Shown piece after piece: positions 1-7,581 of a stretch of 35,320 bases of DNA. Source of the DNA: an uncultured Clostridia bacterium. GTDB lineage: Bacteria; Bacillota; Clostridia; Oscillospirales; Butyricicoccaceae. The notes beneath the pieces are model-generated. The model was not told the DNA's origin. It saw nothing but the letters and a program-made list of their open reading frames with translations, and searched no databases. The DNA is taken from positions 1 to 35,320 of the forward strand of contig CALWJQ010000055.1 of assembly GCA_944381055.1 (NCBI GenBank), read 5' to 3'. Every line of letters begins with the position of its first letter. The first letter of the stretch is position 1. Both the position numbers and the translations under genes were made by a program.

Positions 1-235
1 GCGCCAGGCGGAGGAGAAAGTCTCTGGAGGGCCGCCGGGTGCCGTTGAAGAGTTGGTAGGCATAGCTGCGGTCCATATTGCACCGTACCACCACGTCTTG
101 AACGGTCAGCCTGTGACGATGCAGCAGGTTGTTGAGGTAGATGGGGAGGGATGGCATGGTATAGTCCGCCCCGGTCAGCACCTGGGCTGTCGTACTCTTC
201 CGAATCTGATGTTCCAGTTCTTTTGTGGTTCTCAT
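1..235 (-). CDS. HTH (XRE-like) regulator, partial at left edge
   Basis: Reading leftward from an ATG at 233-235, the frame is open to the window edge (78 codons), beginning MRTTKELEHQIRKSTT. The middle part, with RHRLTVQDVVVRCNMDRSY and then QLFNGTRRPSRDFLLRLA, has the layout of a lambda-repressor-type helix-turn-helix: a first helix, a turn, and a recognition helix containing SYAYQLFNGTR. I recall this short HTH family from Clostridia, where it often precedes a protein-kinase-like gene. That gene would lie left of the window, so the link is inference. A GGGAG sequence lies about 10 bases before the ATG. The C-terminal part is missing, so the exact subfamily cannot be fixed. Confidence 0.7.
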   Translation of the reverse strand, partial: MRTTKELEHQIRKSTTAQVLTGADYTMPSLPIYLNNLLHRHRLTVQDVVVRCNMDRSYAYQLFNGTRRPSRDFLLRLA

Positions 236-272
236 CTTTCGCCATCTCCCGCCTCATGTGTCATTTTAATTT

Positions 273-301
273 ATTATTGCAAAGGCCCCGGATAAAGTCA
301 A
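273..301 (-). promoter_or_regulatory. Candidate promoter for the left-edge HTH gene
   Basis: On the minus strand TTGACT (296-301) is followed after 17 bases by AATAAT (273-278), about 38 bases upstream of the HTH gene start. The -10 box is a weak match. The rest of 302-500 holds a GCCGGC hairpin near 372-387 but no gene I can support. Confidence 0.4.
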
Positions 302-500
302 TATCAGAAAAATTCCCGATTCCTTTTCTCATTTTCCTGTCGACAGGAACATCCGTACCAGGCCAAACGCCAGCCGGCGCTTGCCGGCCCTGTCACGGCG
401 TCGCGACGCGCGCGGCGACCGTACCGTTGAATCCATTCCCTGCTTCAGATTGGTGCCTGGGGCGTCAAGGACTTTTACCTGCCAATGCCCAAAGTTACAA

Positions 501-533
501 AAGCCCCGTTCAGTTCAAAACCAAACGAGGCTT
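501..533 (-). terminator. Likely terminator of the histidine kinase remnant
   Basis: On the minus strand the arms AAGCCTCGTT and AACGGGGCTT pair over 9 of 10 positions around a 13-base loop and are followed by TTGT. The hairpin overlaps the last codons and the stop of the kinase remnant. Confidence 0.5.
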
Positions 534-967
534 CTGAGAAATCTTCTTTTTAATGTCTGCTTTTCCTTAACAGGTGCAGCATAAAATGTCTGCCACCTTT
601 CTGTACTCTCTAAAAAATATCCAATGTAAAAAAAGTTCACATATCCATTCTGTTGATAGCAGCCATATCGGCTGCTATGCTGCTCTAAGATACTTTTAAC
701 AATACTCAACCCAATACCTTGACTGGGCAGCCGTGTTTTTTCCCGTCCGCCTTCACTAAAGTTTCTTTTCCAAATTTTTTCTAAGTGTTTCTGTGTAATA
801 TGACCGCTATTCCTTACAGTTATGACACAGCACCCCGCTTCTTCACGAGCTAAAACAATCAGTTCTTTTTTGCTATCGGAGTACTTGAGCGCATTGCTTA
901 TAAAATTGGAAATGACCTGCTTGATACGTAATGCATCACAGTACACTTCTAAGTTTTGTTTTGCATC
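515..967 (-). pseudogene. C-terminal ATPase half of a VanS-like sensor histidine kinase, 5'-truncated
   Basis: The frame covers only the HATPase_c domain of a two-component sensor kinase. The N box is visible as QVISNFISNALKYS, the G1 box as VRNSG, and the G2 box as GIGLSIVKSILEQH. This layout, with Asn in the G1 box, resembles VanS-like kinases. The sensor region, membrane segments, HAMP domain and the histidine (DHp) helix pair are all absent. Kinase-like sequence ends at about LEVYCD (roughly 950-965). The frame stays open to 1024, but there it is antisense to the Walker A region of the ABC ATPase gene. There is no internal ATG and no plausible start, so this is a remnant. The last 30 or so residues do not look kinase-like and may be read-through beyond the original end. 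The DNA is clearly more AT-rich than the core genes further right. Confidence 0.75.
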
Positions 968-978
968 GCAAAGAGACG

Positions 979-1860
979 ATGGGTATTGTCGGCGAAACCG
1001 GCGCCGGTAAGACAACACTCGCATTATCTATTTTGCAGCTTTTGCCTGAACGCACCGGACAAATCACACAGGGCGATATTCTTTTTGACGGCGAAGAGCT
1101 TACAAAATATACCGACGCTGACATGCGTGCTGTGCGTGGCGAACGGATATCAATGATTTTTCAAGACCCGATGACCAGTCTTAACCCAGTGCTGACCGTC
1201 GGAAAACAAATTGCCGAATCTTTGGCTCTGCACAACTCAACACACCGCACCAAAGAGCAGATCGAAGCGCGCGTCGATGAACTTTTAGAACTTGTCGGCA
1301 TTCCTGCGCAGCGTAAAAATGAATACCCTCATCAATTTTCCGGGGGAATGAAGCAACGTGTTGTTATTGCCATTGCGCTGGCCTGCGACCCCGAACTTCT
1401 CATTGCAGACGAGCCTACGACGGCCTTGGATGTAACCATTCAAGCGCAGGTCCTGGCCATGATGCTCAAACTCAAACGCGAGTTGGGCACTTCAATGATC
1501 ATCATTACCCATGACCTTGGCGTGGTTGCCGAAACCTGTGACAGCGTTGCTATTATGTATGCCGGCGAAATCGTTGAGATTGGGGCAGTTGAAGATATTT
1601 TTGAAGGTCCGTGCCATCACCCATATACCGCTGGACTATTTGCATCGATTCCCGATCTGGACGTCGCATCCGACCGTCTGTCTCCCATCGAAGGCATTAT
1701 GCCCGATCCAACCAATTTGCCGAATGGATGTAAATTCCATCCTCGCTGCCCCTATTGTACAGATATTTGCCGAAGTGTTCCACCTGTTGATACAGTTATC
1801 CACAACGGTCATTTGATTCGCTGCCATAAAATTGCCCAGGAAAGGAAAGTGCAGGCATGA
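979..1860 (+). CDS. Oligopeptide/dipeptide ABC transporter ATPase, OppD/DppD type, 5'-truncated
   Basis: This is the nucleotide-binding subunit of a peptide importer. Visible motifs are Walker A GETGAGKTT, Q-loop FQDPMTSLNP, signature FSGGMKQR, Walker B LLIADEP with the D-loop TALD, and H-loop ITHDLG. They are followed by the C-terminal oligopeptide-transporter domain (HPYTAGLF, then CKFHPRCPYCTDIC, a Cys cluster typical of this family). Family members carry about 35-40 residues before Walker A, including the aromatic that stacks on the nucleotide. Here family-like sequence begins at KETMGIVGE, and upstream bases are antisense to the kinase remnant. An ATG at 979 is only five codons from Walker A; an in-frame ATG at 931 would add antisense kinase sequence and has no ribosome binding site. 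The product is therefore probably inactive. The gene overlaps the next ATPase by ATGA. Confidence 0.85.
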   Translation: MGIVGETGAGKTTLALSILQLLPERTGQITQGDILFDGEELTKYTDADMRAVRGERISMIFQDPMTSLNPVLTVGKQIAESLALHNSTHRTKEQIEARVDELLELVGIPAQRKNEYPHQFSGGMKQRVVIAIALACDPELLIADEPTTALDVTIQAQVLAMMLKLKRELGTSMIIITHDLGVVAETCDSVAIMYAGEIVEIGAVEDIFEGPCHHPYTAGLFASIPDLDVASDRLSPIEGIMPDPTNLPNGCKFHPRCPYCTDICRSVPPVDTVIHNGHLIRCHKIAQERKVQA

Positions 1861-2810
1861 GTGGAAGTTTATTGGAAACCATTGGTTTAAAAAAATATTT
1901 TAAAACTTCCAAGGGTCTGCTCCATGCTGTGGATGATATCAATTTACATATTGCACGTGGAGAGACCGTTGGTGTTGTCGGGGAGTCTGGCTGTGGAAAG
2001 TCCACCCTGGGCCGCACGGTGCTTCGCTTAATTGACCCAAGTGCGGGAAAGATTATTTTTGATGGGCAGGACATTATGCAATATGACAAAAAACAGATGA
2101 AGCCTTTGCGCCGCGAAATGCAGATCATTTTCCAGGATCCCTATTCCAGTCTTGATCCTCGTATGTGCGTTTCCGACATTATTGCTGAGCCCATGACCAT
2201 CACTCCTGGCTTCGGAAGTAAACGGGATATTCGTGACCGTACTGCGCAGCTGATGCAAACGGTCGGACTTGCAGCCCGGCTTGCCGACGCATATCCCCAT
2301 GAACTGGACGGTGGCCGGCGCCAGCGCATCGGCATTGCCCGTGCGCTGGCTCTTAACCCCAAATTTATTGTTTGTGACGAGCCGGTTTCTGCACTGGATG
2401 TATCTATTCAGGCGCAAATCCTTAATCTTTTAATGGATTTGCAAGACGATCTGAGCCTGACATATATGTTTATCACCCATGATTTGAGCGTTGTCAAACA
2501 CATTTCCGACGAAATCGTCGTCATGTATCTGGGCCAGTGCGTTGAGTCGGCGCCAACAGACGAGCTGTTTTCCAATCCACAGCACCCCTATACCAAAGCG
2601 TTGCTTTCAGCTATACTCAAGCCCAACCTTAAAAGCCGCGGCCGTGTCAATGATGTGATTCATGGTGAGGTTACCAGCCCGATAGAGCCGGCGCCGGGGT
2701 GCCGCTTTGCACCCCGTTGTCCCTATGCCAGTGATAAATGCATGGGGCAGGATATCCCCTTAAAAAACACGGCAGACAGGCACCGCACAGCCTGCGTTCT
2801 CTATCAGTGA
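1857..2810 (+). CDS. Oligopeptide/dipeptide ABC transporter ATPase, OppF/DppF type
   Basis: This is the second ATPase of a peptide importer, 317 residues, a normal length for OppF. Visible motifs are Walker A GESGCGKST (about 42-50), Q-loop FQDPYSSLDP, signature LDGGRRQR (about 150-157), Walker B FIVCDEP (about 170-176), H-loop ITHDLS, and the C-terminal family domain with HPYTKALLSAI and CRFAPRCPYASDKC. The signature has Asp where LSGGQ has Ser. I believe some clostridial OppF proteins share this, but it is unusual for ABC ATPases in general. The start ATG overlaps the upstream stop (ATGA), so translation is probably coupled. An amidase gene follows after 19 bases. No permease or substrate-binding gene lies next to the pair, so partners must be elsewhere or were lost. 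Confidence 0.9.
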   Translation: MSGSLLETIGLKKYFKTSKGLLHAVDDINLHIARGETVGVVGESGCGKSTLGRTVLRLIDPSAGKIIFDGQDIMQYDKKQMKPLRREMQIIFQDPYSSLDPRMCVSDIIAEPMTITPGFGSKRDIRDRTAQLMQTVGLAARLADAYPHELDGGRRQRIGIARALALNPKFIVCDEPVSALDVSIQAQILNLLMDLQDDLSLTYMFITHDLSVVKHISDEIVVMYLGQCVESAPTDELFSNPQHPYTKALLSAILKPNLKSRGRVNDVIHGEVTSPIEPAPGCRFAPRCPYASDKCMGQDIPLKNTADRHRTACVLYQ

Positions 2811-2829
2811 TTTGAAAGGAGGTCTTTGT

Positions 2830-4278
2830 ATGTTTACGCTGGAAGAATGTACTGTTGCAGATATTCAACGGGCCTTTAAAGCAGGAGAGCTGACTTCGGC
2901 TCAACTAACCGGGATGTATATGAAGCGCATTGCGCATATTGACAAAAGCGGCCCTTCGTTACATTCCATCATTGAAATCAATCCGGACGCGCTGCATATT
3001 GCGCAAGCAATGGATCGTCAGCGCCAACAGGGCTCTGTCCGTTCACCACTGCACGGTATTCCTGTCGTTCTTAAGGATAATATCAACACCTGTGACAAAA
3101 TGCATACCAGCGCTGGTTCTTTAGCGCTGGCTGACAATTATGCACCTTATGACGCTTCGCTCGTCACGCGGCTTCGTGATGCCGGGCTGGTCATCCTCGG
3201 CAAGGCGAATATGACCGAATTGGCCAACTTCATGTCGGATACCATGAAAAGCGGATACTCGTCCCGCGGCGGGCAAGTCATAAACCCCTATAAACCAGGC
3301 GCCGAAGTTTGGGGATCCAGCACCGGCTCTGCTGTCTCTGTATCGGCTAACCTGTGCGCTCTGTCTGTTGGAACGGAAACAGACGGATCGATTATCGCGC
3401 CGTCCTTTATTAATGGCTGCGTAGGCATAAAACCCACCCTGGGCCTGATCAGCCGTCACGGCATCATCCCTGTATGTACCGCCCAGGACACTGCCGGCCC
3501 TATGGCCCGTACAGTGGCCGATGCTGCTGCGCTTCTCAACATTTTAGTCGGAACCGATGAAAACGACCCGGCTACCTGGTATATTGACGACAAAATTCCA
3601 TCTGACTATACCGCTTTCCTGCATACCGACGGCCTTTCGGGCTTGCGGCTCGGCATTAACTGGTGCGGCGCCACACTCGACAATGCCCTCATGCCTTTTA
3701 CAGACGAACACTGCTCCCTGGCCCGGGATGCCATTCAGGATATGGAAAAGGGCGGCGCCGTTGTAATCGATTCCACCAATCTTTGCACTGCGCTTCCGGA
3801 TCGCGATGTCATGCTCTACGAATTCCAGCAATGCCTGAACGCATACCTGTCTTCAACCAGCCCGTCACAGCCCATACGTTCTTTGCTCGATATCATCCAT
3901 TTCTATGCAAAGCATCCCAAAGAAGGTCTCAAATATGGTATGAGCATTTTATTGGACGCGCAGTTCCTGGCCAGTCATGCGCTCACCGATCCTGTTTATA
4001 TTGATGCCCGTATGAAGTGTATTGATCTTGCGCGGCATGGTCTGGATCGCATTTTTTCAGAATATGAGCTGGATCTTTTGGTCACTCCAATGTTTTCAGG
4101 GCTCGCCCCTGTATCAGGCTATCCTTCTATCTGTGTGCCTGCCGGCTATTGCTCTGACGGTACGCCTTATGGAATCACTTTTATTGGCCGCGCTTATGAT
4201 GAGCCCCGGCTGATCGCTGCCGCATATGCTTATGAACAAATCTCCCGCCGCCGAAAACAACCGGTTTTTGCGGTATGA
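2830..4278 (+). CDS. Amidase signature family hydrolase
   Basis: This is a 482-residue amidase of the GatA/fatty-acid-amide-hydrolase superfamily, hydrolysing carboxamide bonds with a Ser-cisSer-Lys triad. Expected residues are present: Lys82 in [12 protein letters not shown], cis-Ser163 in WGSSTGSA, and nucleophile Ser187 in GTETDGSI. The glycine/serine-rich signature spans about 160-190, and the C-terminal part has the usual GVPAG-like segment as [19 protein letters not shown]. The ATG at 2830 is chosen because AAGGAGG ends seven bases before it; a TTG at 2812 lacks this. Without gatB or gatC nearby it is unlikely to be the tRNA amidotransferase subunit. Linked to peptide-importer ATPases, it more likely acts on an imported amide or small peptide; the substrate cannot be read from sequence. 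Confidence 0.88.
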   Translation: MFTLEECTVADIQRAFKAGELTSAQLTGMYMKRIAHIDKSGPSLHSIIEINPDALHIAQAMDRQRQQGSVRSPLHGIPVVLKDNINTCDKMHTSAGSLALADNYAPYDASLVTRLRDAGLVILGKANMTELANFMSDTMKSGYSSRGGQVINPYKPGAEVWGSSTGSAVSVSANLCALSVGTETDGSIIAPSFINGCVGIKPTLGLISRHGIIPVCTAQDTAGPMARTVADAAALLNILVGTDENDPATWYIDDKIPSDYTAFLHTDGLSGLRLGINWCGATLDNALMPFTDEHCSLARDAIQDMEKGGAVVIDSTNLCTALPDRDVMLYEFQQCLNAYLSSTSPSQPIRSLLDIIHFYAKHPKEGLKYGMSILLDAQFLASHALTDPVYIDARMKCIDLARHGLDRIFSEYELDLLVTPMFSGLAPVSGYPSICVPAGYCSDGTPYGITFIGRAYDEPRLIAAAYAYEQISRRRKQPVFAV

Positions 4279-4319
4279 AAATAGCGTCCAGACCGATTTT
4301 ACTTTTGATTGCCCCCGTA

Positions 4320-4348
4320 AAAAGGGCTCGGCTCAGCCGAGCCCTTTT
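4320..4348 (+). terminator. Terminator of the oppDF-amidase operon
   Basis: A 14-base perfect inverted repeat, AAAAGGGCTCGGCT and its complement around one central base, ends in TTTT. It lies 42 bases after the amidase stop. Because both arms carry A/T tails it could work in either direction. Confidence 0.85.
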
Positions 4349-4451
4349 GCATATGCTCTGGCACAGAAGCTTTTCTGGGCCATTCGATCCGTGCGCTCAG
4401 ACAGAGACGCGCCAGTATTTTATCATGCATAGCTGTCGCGCCTGCGCATTC

Positions 4452-4481
4452 TTGACCTTTGGCAATTCTTTATGGTATACT
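4452..4481 (+). promoter_or_regulatory. Sigma-A promoter with extended -10
   Basis: TTGACC (4452-4457) and TATACT (4476-4481) are 18 bases apart. A TG lies one base before the -10 box (TGgTATACT). It drives the small membrane protein gene at 4525. Confidence 0.7.
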
Positions 4482-4524
4482 TTCTGCATAATACATGACA
4501 AAATAAGGCTGCGAGGTGCATCTA

Positions 4525-4752
4525 ATGCAAAAACTGTCGGTCAAAAACGTCCTGCGGGTTGTCGCTGTACTGATTTTTATTGCCGGCGCCTTTATCGGCT
4601 ATGACGCAGGCGACCAGATGTTCACCGTCGACGGCACAGTCACCTATCGCTTTATCATTATCGACGCTGTCATCGCCTGGTTTTTTGCCTTTGCTGCCGG
4701 GATGTTGTTTCTGGGCGTGGCAAAAATCATCGATCTGCTTGAAAAAAGATAA
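4525..4752 (+). CDS. Small two-helix membrane protein, function unknown
   Basis: This 75-residue protein begins MQKLSVKNVLR. It has two hydrophobic stretches that should span the membrane: VVAVLIFIAGAFIGYDAG (about 12-29) and FIIIDAVIAWFFAFAAGMLF (about 43-62). A short polar loop joins them and the charged end is DLLEKR. I do not recognise the family. It is its own unit, with a promoter 44 bases upstream and a terminator six bases downstream. The ATG at 4525 is preferred over an in-frame GTG at 4516 because the GCGAGG sequence ends eight bases before it. A real gene is likely given codon use and the flanking signals. Confidence 0.75.
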   Translation: MQKLSVKNVLRVVAVLIFIAGAFIGYDAGDQMFTVDGTVTYRFIIIDAVIAWFFAFAAGMLFLGVAKIIDLLEKR

Positions 4753-4757
4753 AATCA

Positions 4758-4784
4758 AACAGCCGGAAAGCCGGCTGTTTTTTC
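4758..4784 (+). terminator. Terminator of the small membrane protein gene
   Basis: AACAGCCGG, a four-base loop and CCGGCTGTT form a nine-base-pair stem followed by a T tract. This is a textbook intrinsic terminator, starting six bases after the stop codon. Confidence 0.9.
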
Positions 4785-4814
4785 TTGCATTCTTTCTGCA
4801 CCCTGCATTATAAT
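4785..4814 (+). promoter_or_regulatory. Promoter of the AIM24-family gene
   Basis: TTGCAT (4785-4790) and TATAAT (4809-4814) are 18 bases apart, directly after the preceding terminator. The -10 box matches the consensus exactly; the -35 is fair. Confidence 0.6.
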
Positions 4815-4832
4815 AGGTGTGAAATCACCTAT
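4813..4832 (+). promoter_or_regulatory. Inverted repeat over the predicted transcription start (possible operator)
   Basis: ATAGGTG, six bases, then CACCTAT form a perfect seven-base inverted repeat. It begins inside the -10 box and covers the expected start of transcription. The position suits a repressor site, but no regulator gene is adjacent, so the role is inference. Confidence 0.4.
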
Positions 4833-4849
4833 AAAGCGAGGGGTATGGC

Positions 4850-5626
4850 ATGTATCAGGTAAACAATTTCATGGGCAACGACGACGTCAAAACACTGGAT
4901 CAGAAAGGACCGTTTTCCGTCATCGAATACCAGCGCGACCTGAGTGTGACGCCGTCGTCGGCGCTCAACGCCTATTACTGCGCGCAGATGAACGTACGCA
5001 AGCGCCAGCTGGTCTGCGACATGAGCAAATCCGGCGGCGTCACGGTGCAGGCCGGCGCAATGCAGTGGATGCTGGGCGACGTCAACGCCACAACGGGAGT
5101 CAAGGGCGTGGGCGACCTTTTGAGCAAGGCGGTGCGCGGCAAGGCCTCGGGCGAATCAGCCATTAAGCCGGAATACACCGGCACCGGGATGCTGGTGCTG
5201 GAACCGACCTACAAGCACCTGATCCTGCTCGATGCCGCTGACTGGAACGGGGCCGTCGTGCTTGACGACGGGCTGTTCCTCGCCTGTGATTCCGGCCTGC
5301 AGCATAAAGCCGTCATGCGCTCCAACGTGTCGTCGGCCCTGGCCGGCGGCGAAGGGCTGTTCAACCTCAGTTTAAACGGCCGCGGCATTTTCTGCATCGA
5401 ATCTGACTGCCCCATCGAAGAGCTGATTGAGATCACTTTGCAGGACGACGTCCTGAAAATCGACGGCAATTACGCCATCGCGTGGAGCGCCAGCCTGAGC
5501 TTCACCGTCGAGCGCTCGGGCAAATCGCTCATCGGGTCGGCGGCTTCGGGTGAAGGGCTGGTCAACGTCTACCGCGGCACAGGTAAAGTATTGATGATGC
5601 CGACCGCCAAAATGCCCAATGTTTGA
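4850..5626 (+). CDS. AIM24 family protein (TIGR00266-like, formerly DUF124)
   Basis: This is a 258-residue protein with the beta-rich, glycine-punctuated pattern of the AIM24 family. Recognisable segments are VTVQAGAMQWMLGDV near 60-75, GTGMLVLEP near 112-120, LDDGLFLACDSGL near 137-150, and a C-terminal SGEGLVNVYRGTGKVLM. Length fits bacterial members with an N-terminal extension. Bacterial AIM24 proteins have no settled biochemical role; the yeast namesake is a mitochondrial protein affecting inner-membrane organisation. There is no signal peptide or membrane segment, so it should be cytosolic. GAGGGG lies seven bases before the ATG. It appears to be monocistronic. The family assignment is firm; the function is open. 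Confidence 0.85.
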   Translation: MYQVNNFMGNDDVKTLDQKGPFSVIEYQRDLSVTPSSALNAYYCAQMNVRKRQLVCDMSKSGGVTVQAGAMQWMLGDVNATTGVKGVGDLLSKAVRGKASGESAIKPEYTGTGMLVLEPTYKHLILLDAADWNGAVVLDDGLFLACDSGLQHKAVMRSNVSSALAGGEGLFNLSLNGRGIFCIESDCPIEELIEITLQDDVLKIDGNYAIAWSASLSFTVERSGKSLIGSAASGEGLVNVYRGTGKVLMMPTAKMPNV

Positions 5627-5688
5627 TCTGCTGCGCACAATATATATGGGCACATTCCAAGCATGCACACAAAATATTGATTTTCCTC

Positions 5689-5717
5689 TTGCAATTTCCG
5701 TTGTTTTCTGGTATGCT
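5689..5717 (+). promoter_or_regulatory. Promoter with extended -10 for the NrdD-tail-like gene
   Basis: TTGCAA (5689-5694), a 17-base spacer, and TATGCT (5712-5717) with TG one base upstream (TGgTATGCT). It ends 19 bases before the ATG. Confidence 0.6.
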
Positions 5718-5736
5718 TGTTCCAGAGGTGAAAATC

Positions 5737-6000
5737 ATGAAAGTCAATGTTATCGGCCAGGTCCCCAAAGAGTTTGTCGACTCTGAGATCCACGCCATTT
5801 TGCAGGAAAACCCCGCCCGCGCCATCAAAGAGATCACATTCGAACGTCTGGAGGGCGACGACTGCAAAGAAAGTTACGAGCTGACCACTGTGCCCTTTGA
5901 GCGTATCCGCCGCATTACCGGCTATCTGGTCGGCACCATGGATCGCTGGAACGACGCCAAGCGTGCCGAAGAGCACGACCGCGTCAAGCACAGCCTGTAA
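5737..6000 (+). CDS. Small protein resembling the glycyl-radical tail of anaerobic ribonucleotide reductase (NrdD)
   Basis: This 87-residue protein has a C-terminal half, RIRRITGYLVGTMDR then WNDAKRAEEHDRVKH, that matches the end of class III ribonucleotide reductases. There an R-x-x-GYL segment holds the glycyl radical and is followed by F/WN-x-GK-x-E-x-x-x-RV-x-H. Gly62 is the candidate radical residue. The catalytic barrel is absent, and so are the two Cys pairs that bind zinc before the radical loop in full NrdD; the only cysteine is Cys43. Similar short proteins in gut Clostridia are, as I recall, often labelled anaerobic ribonucleoside-triphosphate reductase. AGAGGTG ends six bases before the ATG, and the gene has its own promoter and terminator. 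It could be a spare radical domain like GrcA/YfiD, a regulator, or a diverged relic. It is not a complete reductase. Confidence 0.75.
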   Translation: MKVNVIGQVPKEFVDSEIHAILQENPARAIKEITFERLEGDDCKESYELTTVPFERIRRITGYLVGTMDRWNDAKRAEEHDRVKHSL

Positions 6001-6006
6001 AGCATC

Positions 6007-6038
6007 AAAAGGCCGCCGGCTTGCCGGCGGCCTTTTTG
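6007..6038. terminator. Bidirectional terminator between convergent genes
   Basis: AAAAGGCCGCCGGC and its full complement flank a two-base loop, with a T tract on the plus strand and AAAA on the other side. It sits seven bases after the small protein gene and just beyond the MATE gene stop, so it serves both. Confidence 0.9.
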
Positions 6039-6040
6039 TT

Positions 6041-7420
6041 TTATCGAAGGACCTTTTGCTGGCGCAGCTGGTTTTCACGCCGTGCCAGATGCTGCGGTAC
6101 CAGCCGCAAAAACAGCGTGGTCGTCACCGCCGCAGCGACCAGGTCGACAATGGGCTCTGCCCAGAACACCGCTTCCGCCGCTCCCGCCAGCGCGGGCAGA
6201 GCCATGACCATGATGAGGAACAGCGCTTTGCGGAACATCGAACAAAAGCAGGACAGCCGCACATACCCGACCGCCGTTGTTTCGTCGACTAAAGCGTACT
6301 GCACGGCGAGCGGCAGGATCATGCAGGTAAAAATCTTGTTGTACTGCACGGTTCGGGCGGCAATTTCGGCGCTTTGGGTAAACAGGCGGACAAAATAAAT
6401 GGAAAACAGGTGGGTCCCGGCCAACACGACAGCGCAGAAAATCAAATCGAGCCCCACGACCGTTTTAATGGCCTGCTTAATGCGCGCAATATTGCCCGCG
6501 CCGTAATTATAGCTGACAACGGGCTGGCAGCCCGAGGTCAGGCCGCTCATGGGCATGGATATAATCAGGTAGTAGCTTTGTACAATGGTTGCGCAGGTGA
6601 CCAGAATGTCGCCTTCGCCCGGGCCGCCGTAGCGCTGCAAAACGGCGTTAAGCGCGATAAACAGCACGCTGTCCAGGGCAATAATGAGAAAGGGCGAAAA
6701 ACCGAACCGTGCGATTCGGCCGACCGCCTTCCACGAAAACCCGCTGGGCTGCAAGCGGACGCGCACGTTTTTGCCCCGCAGCGCAAGCAGTACCCAGGCG
6801 CATGAAGCGGCCTGTGAAATGACGCTGGCCAGCGCCGCGCCGGCAACGCCCATATCGAACGCAAAAATAAAGACCGGGTCAAGCACGATATTGAGCACCG
6901 CACCCAGCATGACGGTCAGCATCCCCAGGCCGGAAAAACCCTGACAGATGAGGAAGCTGTTCATGCCGCCCGCCATCAGGGCAAAAAAGGTGCCTGCGGT
7001 ATAAATGGTCAGATAGGTGTCGGCATAGGCAAAAGTATCGCTGGACGCACCGAACCACATGAGCAGCTGCGTCTTTCCCAACAGGAAAACGGCGGTCAGC
7101 ACAACAGACAGGGCAAGCAGCATGACGAATCCGTTCCACAGAATATGGCGTGCTTCGTCGTCCTTCCCCTCGCCCATACGCATGGCGACGTTAGGCGAAC
7201 CGCCCATGCCGACCAGCGTCCCGAACGACGCCATAAAAGTGACGATAGGGCCGCATACGCCGACGCCGGCCAGGGCCAGGTCGCCGACGCCCGCGCCGAT
7301 GTACATGCGGTCGACAATGCTGTACAGCACGTTGACCAGCTGCGCCAGCATAGTGGGAATAGAAAGACGGAGAACTACCTTTAAAACCGGGCCGCTGCCC
7401 AAATCAATCATACGCCGCAT
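6041..7420 (-). CDS. MATE family multidrug/cation antiporter
   Basis: This 459-residue inner-membrane protein has about twelve hydrophobic segments in two similar halves. Typical MATE features are the start MIDLGSGPVLKVVLRLSIPTMLAQL, NVLYSIVDRMYIG in the first helices, and repeated small-residue helices. The second half includes GLTSGCQPVVSYNYGAGN, a hallmark of the family. These proteins expel drugs or metabolites using Na+ or H+ gradients. The ATG at 7418-7420 is preferred over a longer upstream frame because GGAGG lies seven bases before it, and because the upstream part would run through the promoter. It is convergent with the NrdD-tail gene and divergent from the Bce-type regulator, with about 160 bases of shared promoter region. 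Substrate unknown; membership is clear. Confidence 0.92.
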   Translation of the reverse strand: MRRMIDLGSGPVLKVVLRLSIPTMLAQLVNVLYSIVDRMYIGAGVGDLALAGVGVCGPIVTFMASFGTLVGMGGSPNVAMRMGEGKDDEARHILWNGFVMLLALSVVLTAVFLLGKTQLLMWFGASSDTFAYADTYLTIYTAGTFFALMAGGMNSFLICQGFSGLGMLTVMLGAVLNIVLDPVFIFAFDMGVAGAALASVISQAASCAWVLLALRGKNVRVRLQPSGFSWKAVGRIARFGFSPFLIIALDSVLFIALNAVLQRYGGPGEGDILVTCATIVQSYYLIISMPMSGLTSGCQPVVSYNYGAGNIARIKQAIKTVVGLDLIFCAVVLAGTHLFSIYFVRLFTQSAEIAARTVQYNKIFTCMILPLAVQYALVDETTAVGYVRLSCFCSMFRKALFLIMVMALPALAGAAEAVFWAEPIVDLVAAAVTTTLFLRLVPQHLARRENQLRQQKVLR

Positions 7421-7456
7421 GACGGCGCCTCCTCTGCTCGGGATTTGTCCTTCGGT

Positions 7457-7485
7457 AGAGTAACACACCCGCGGGCCGCTGTCAA
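7457..7485 (-). promoter_or_regulatory. Promoter of the MATE gene
   Basis: On the minus strand TTGACA (7480-7485) is separated by 17 bases from TACTCT (7457-7462), 36 bases before the MATE start codon. The -35 is a perfect consensus. Confidence 0.65.
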
Positions 7486-7538
7486 CGGCAAAACCCCCTT
7501 TTCCCCATGCTGCCGGGGTCGCTTTCCGCTGTGGGATG

Positions 7539-7547
7539 TGGTACAAT
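7539..7547 (+). promoter_or_regulatory. Extended -10 promoter of the response regulator gene
   Basis: TGgTACAAT lies 34 bases before the response regulator ATG. No convincing -35 box is present at the right distance, so the TG extension may carry the recognition. Confidence 0.5.
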
Positions 7548-7581
7548 AAAGACTGAAGCGTCTGTCCTGGAGGGATTTTTT

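Noticed and set aside
369..390. GC-rich hairpin in the left intergenic region as a terminator
   Set aside because: GCCGGC-gctt-GCCGGC has no T tract on either side and follows no gene end, so it was not called.
968..1024. The upstream part of the kinase frame (first 19 codons)
   Set aside because: It is antisense to the Walker A region of OppD and shows no kinase-like sequence, so the kinase remnant ends near 967.
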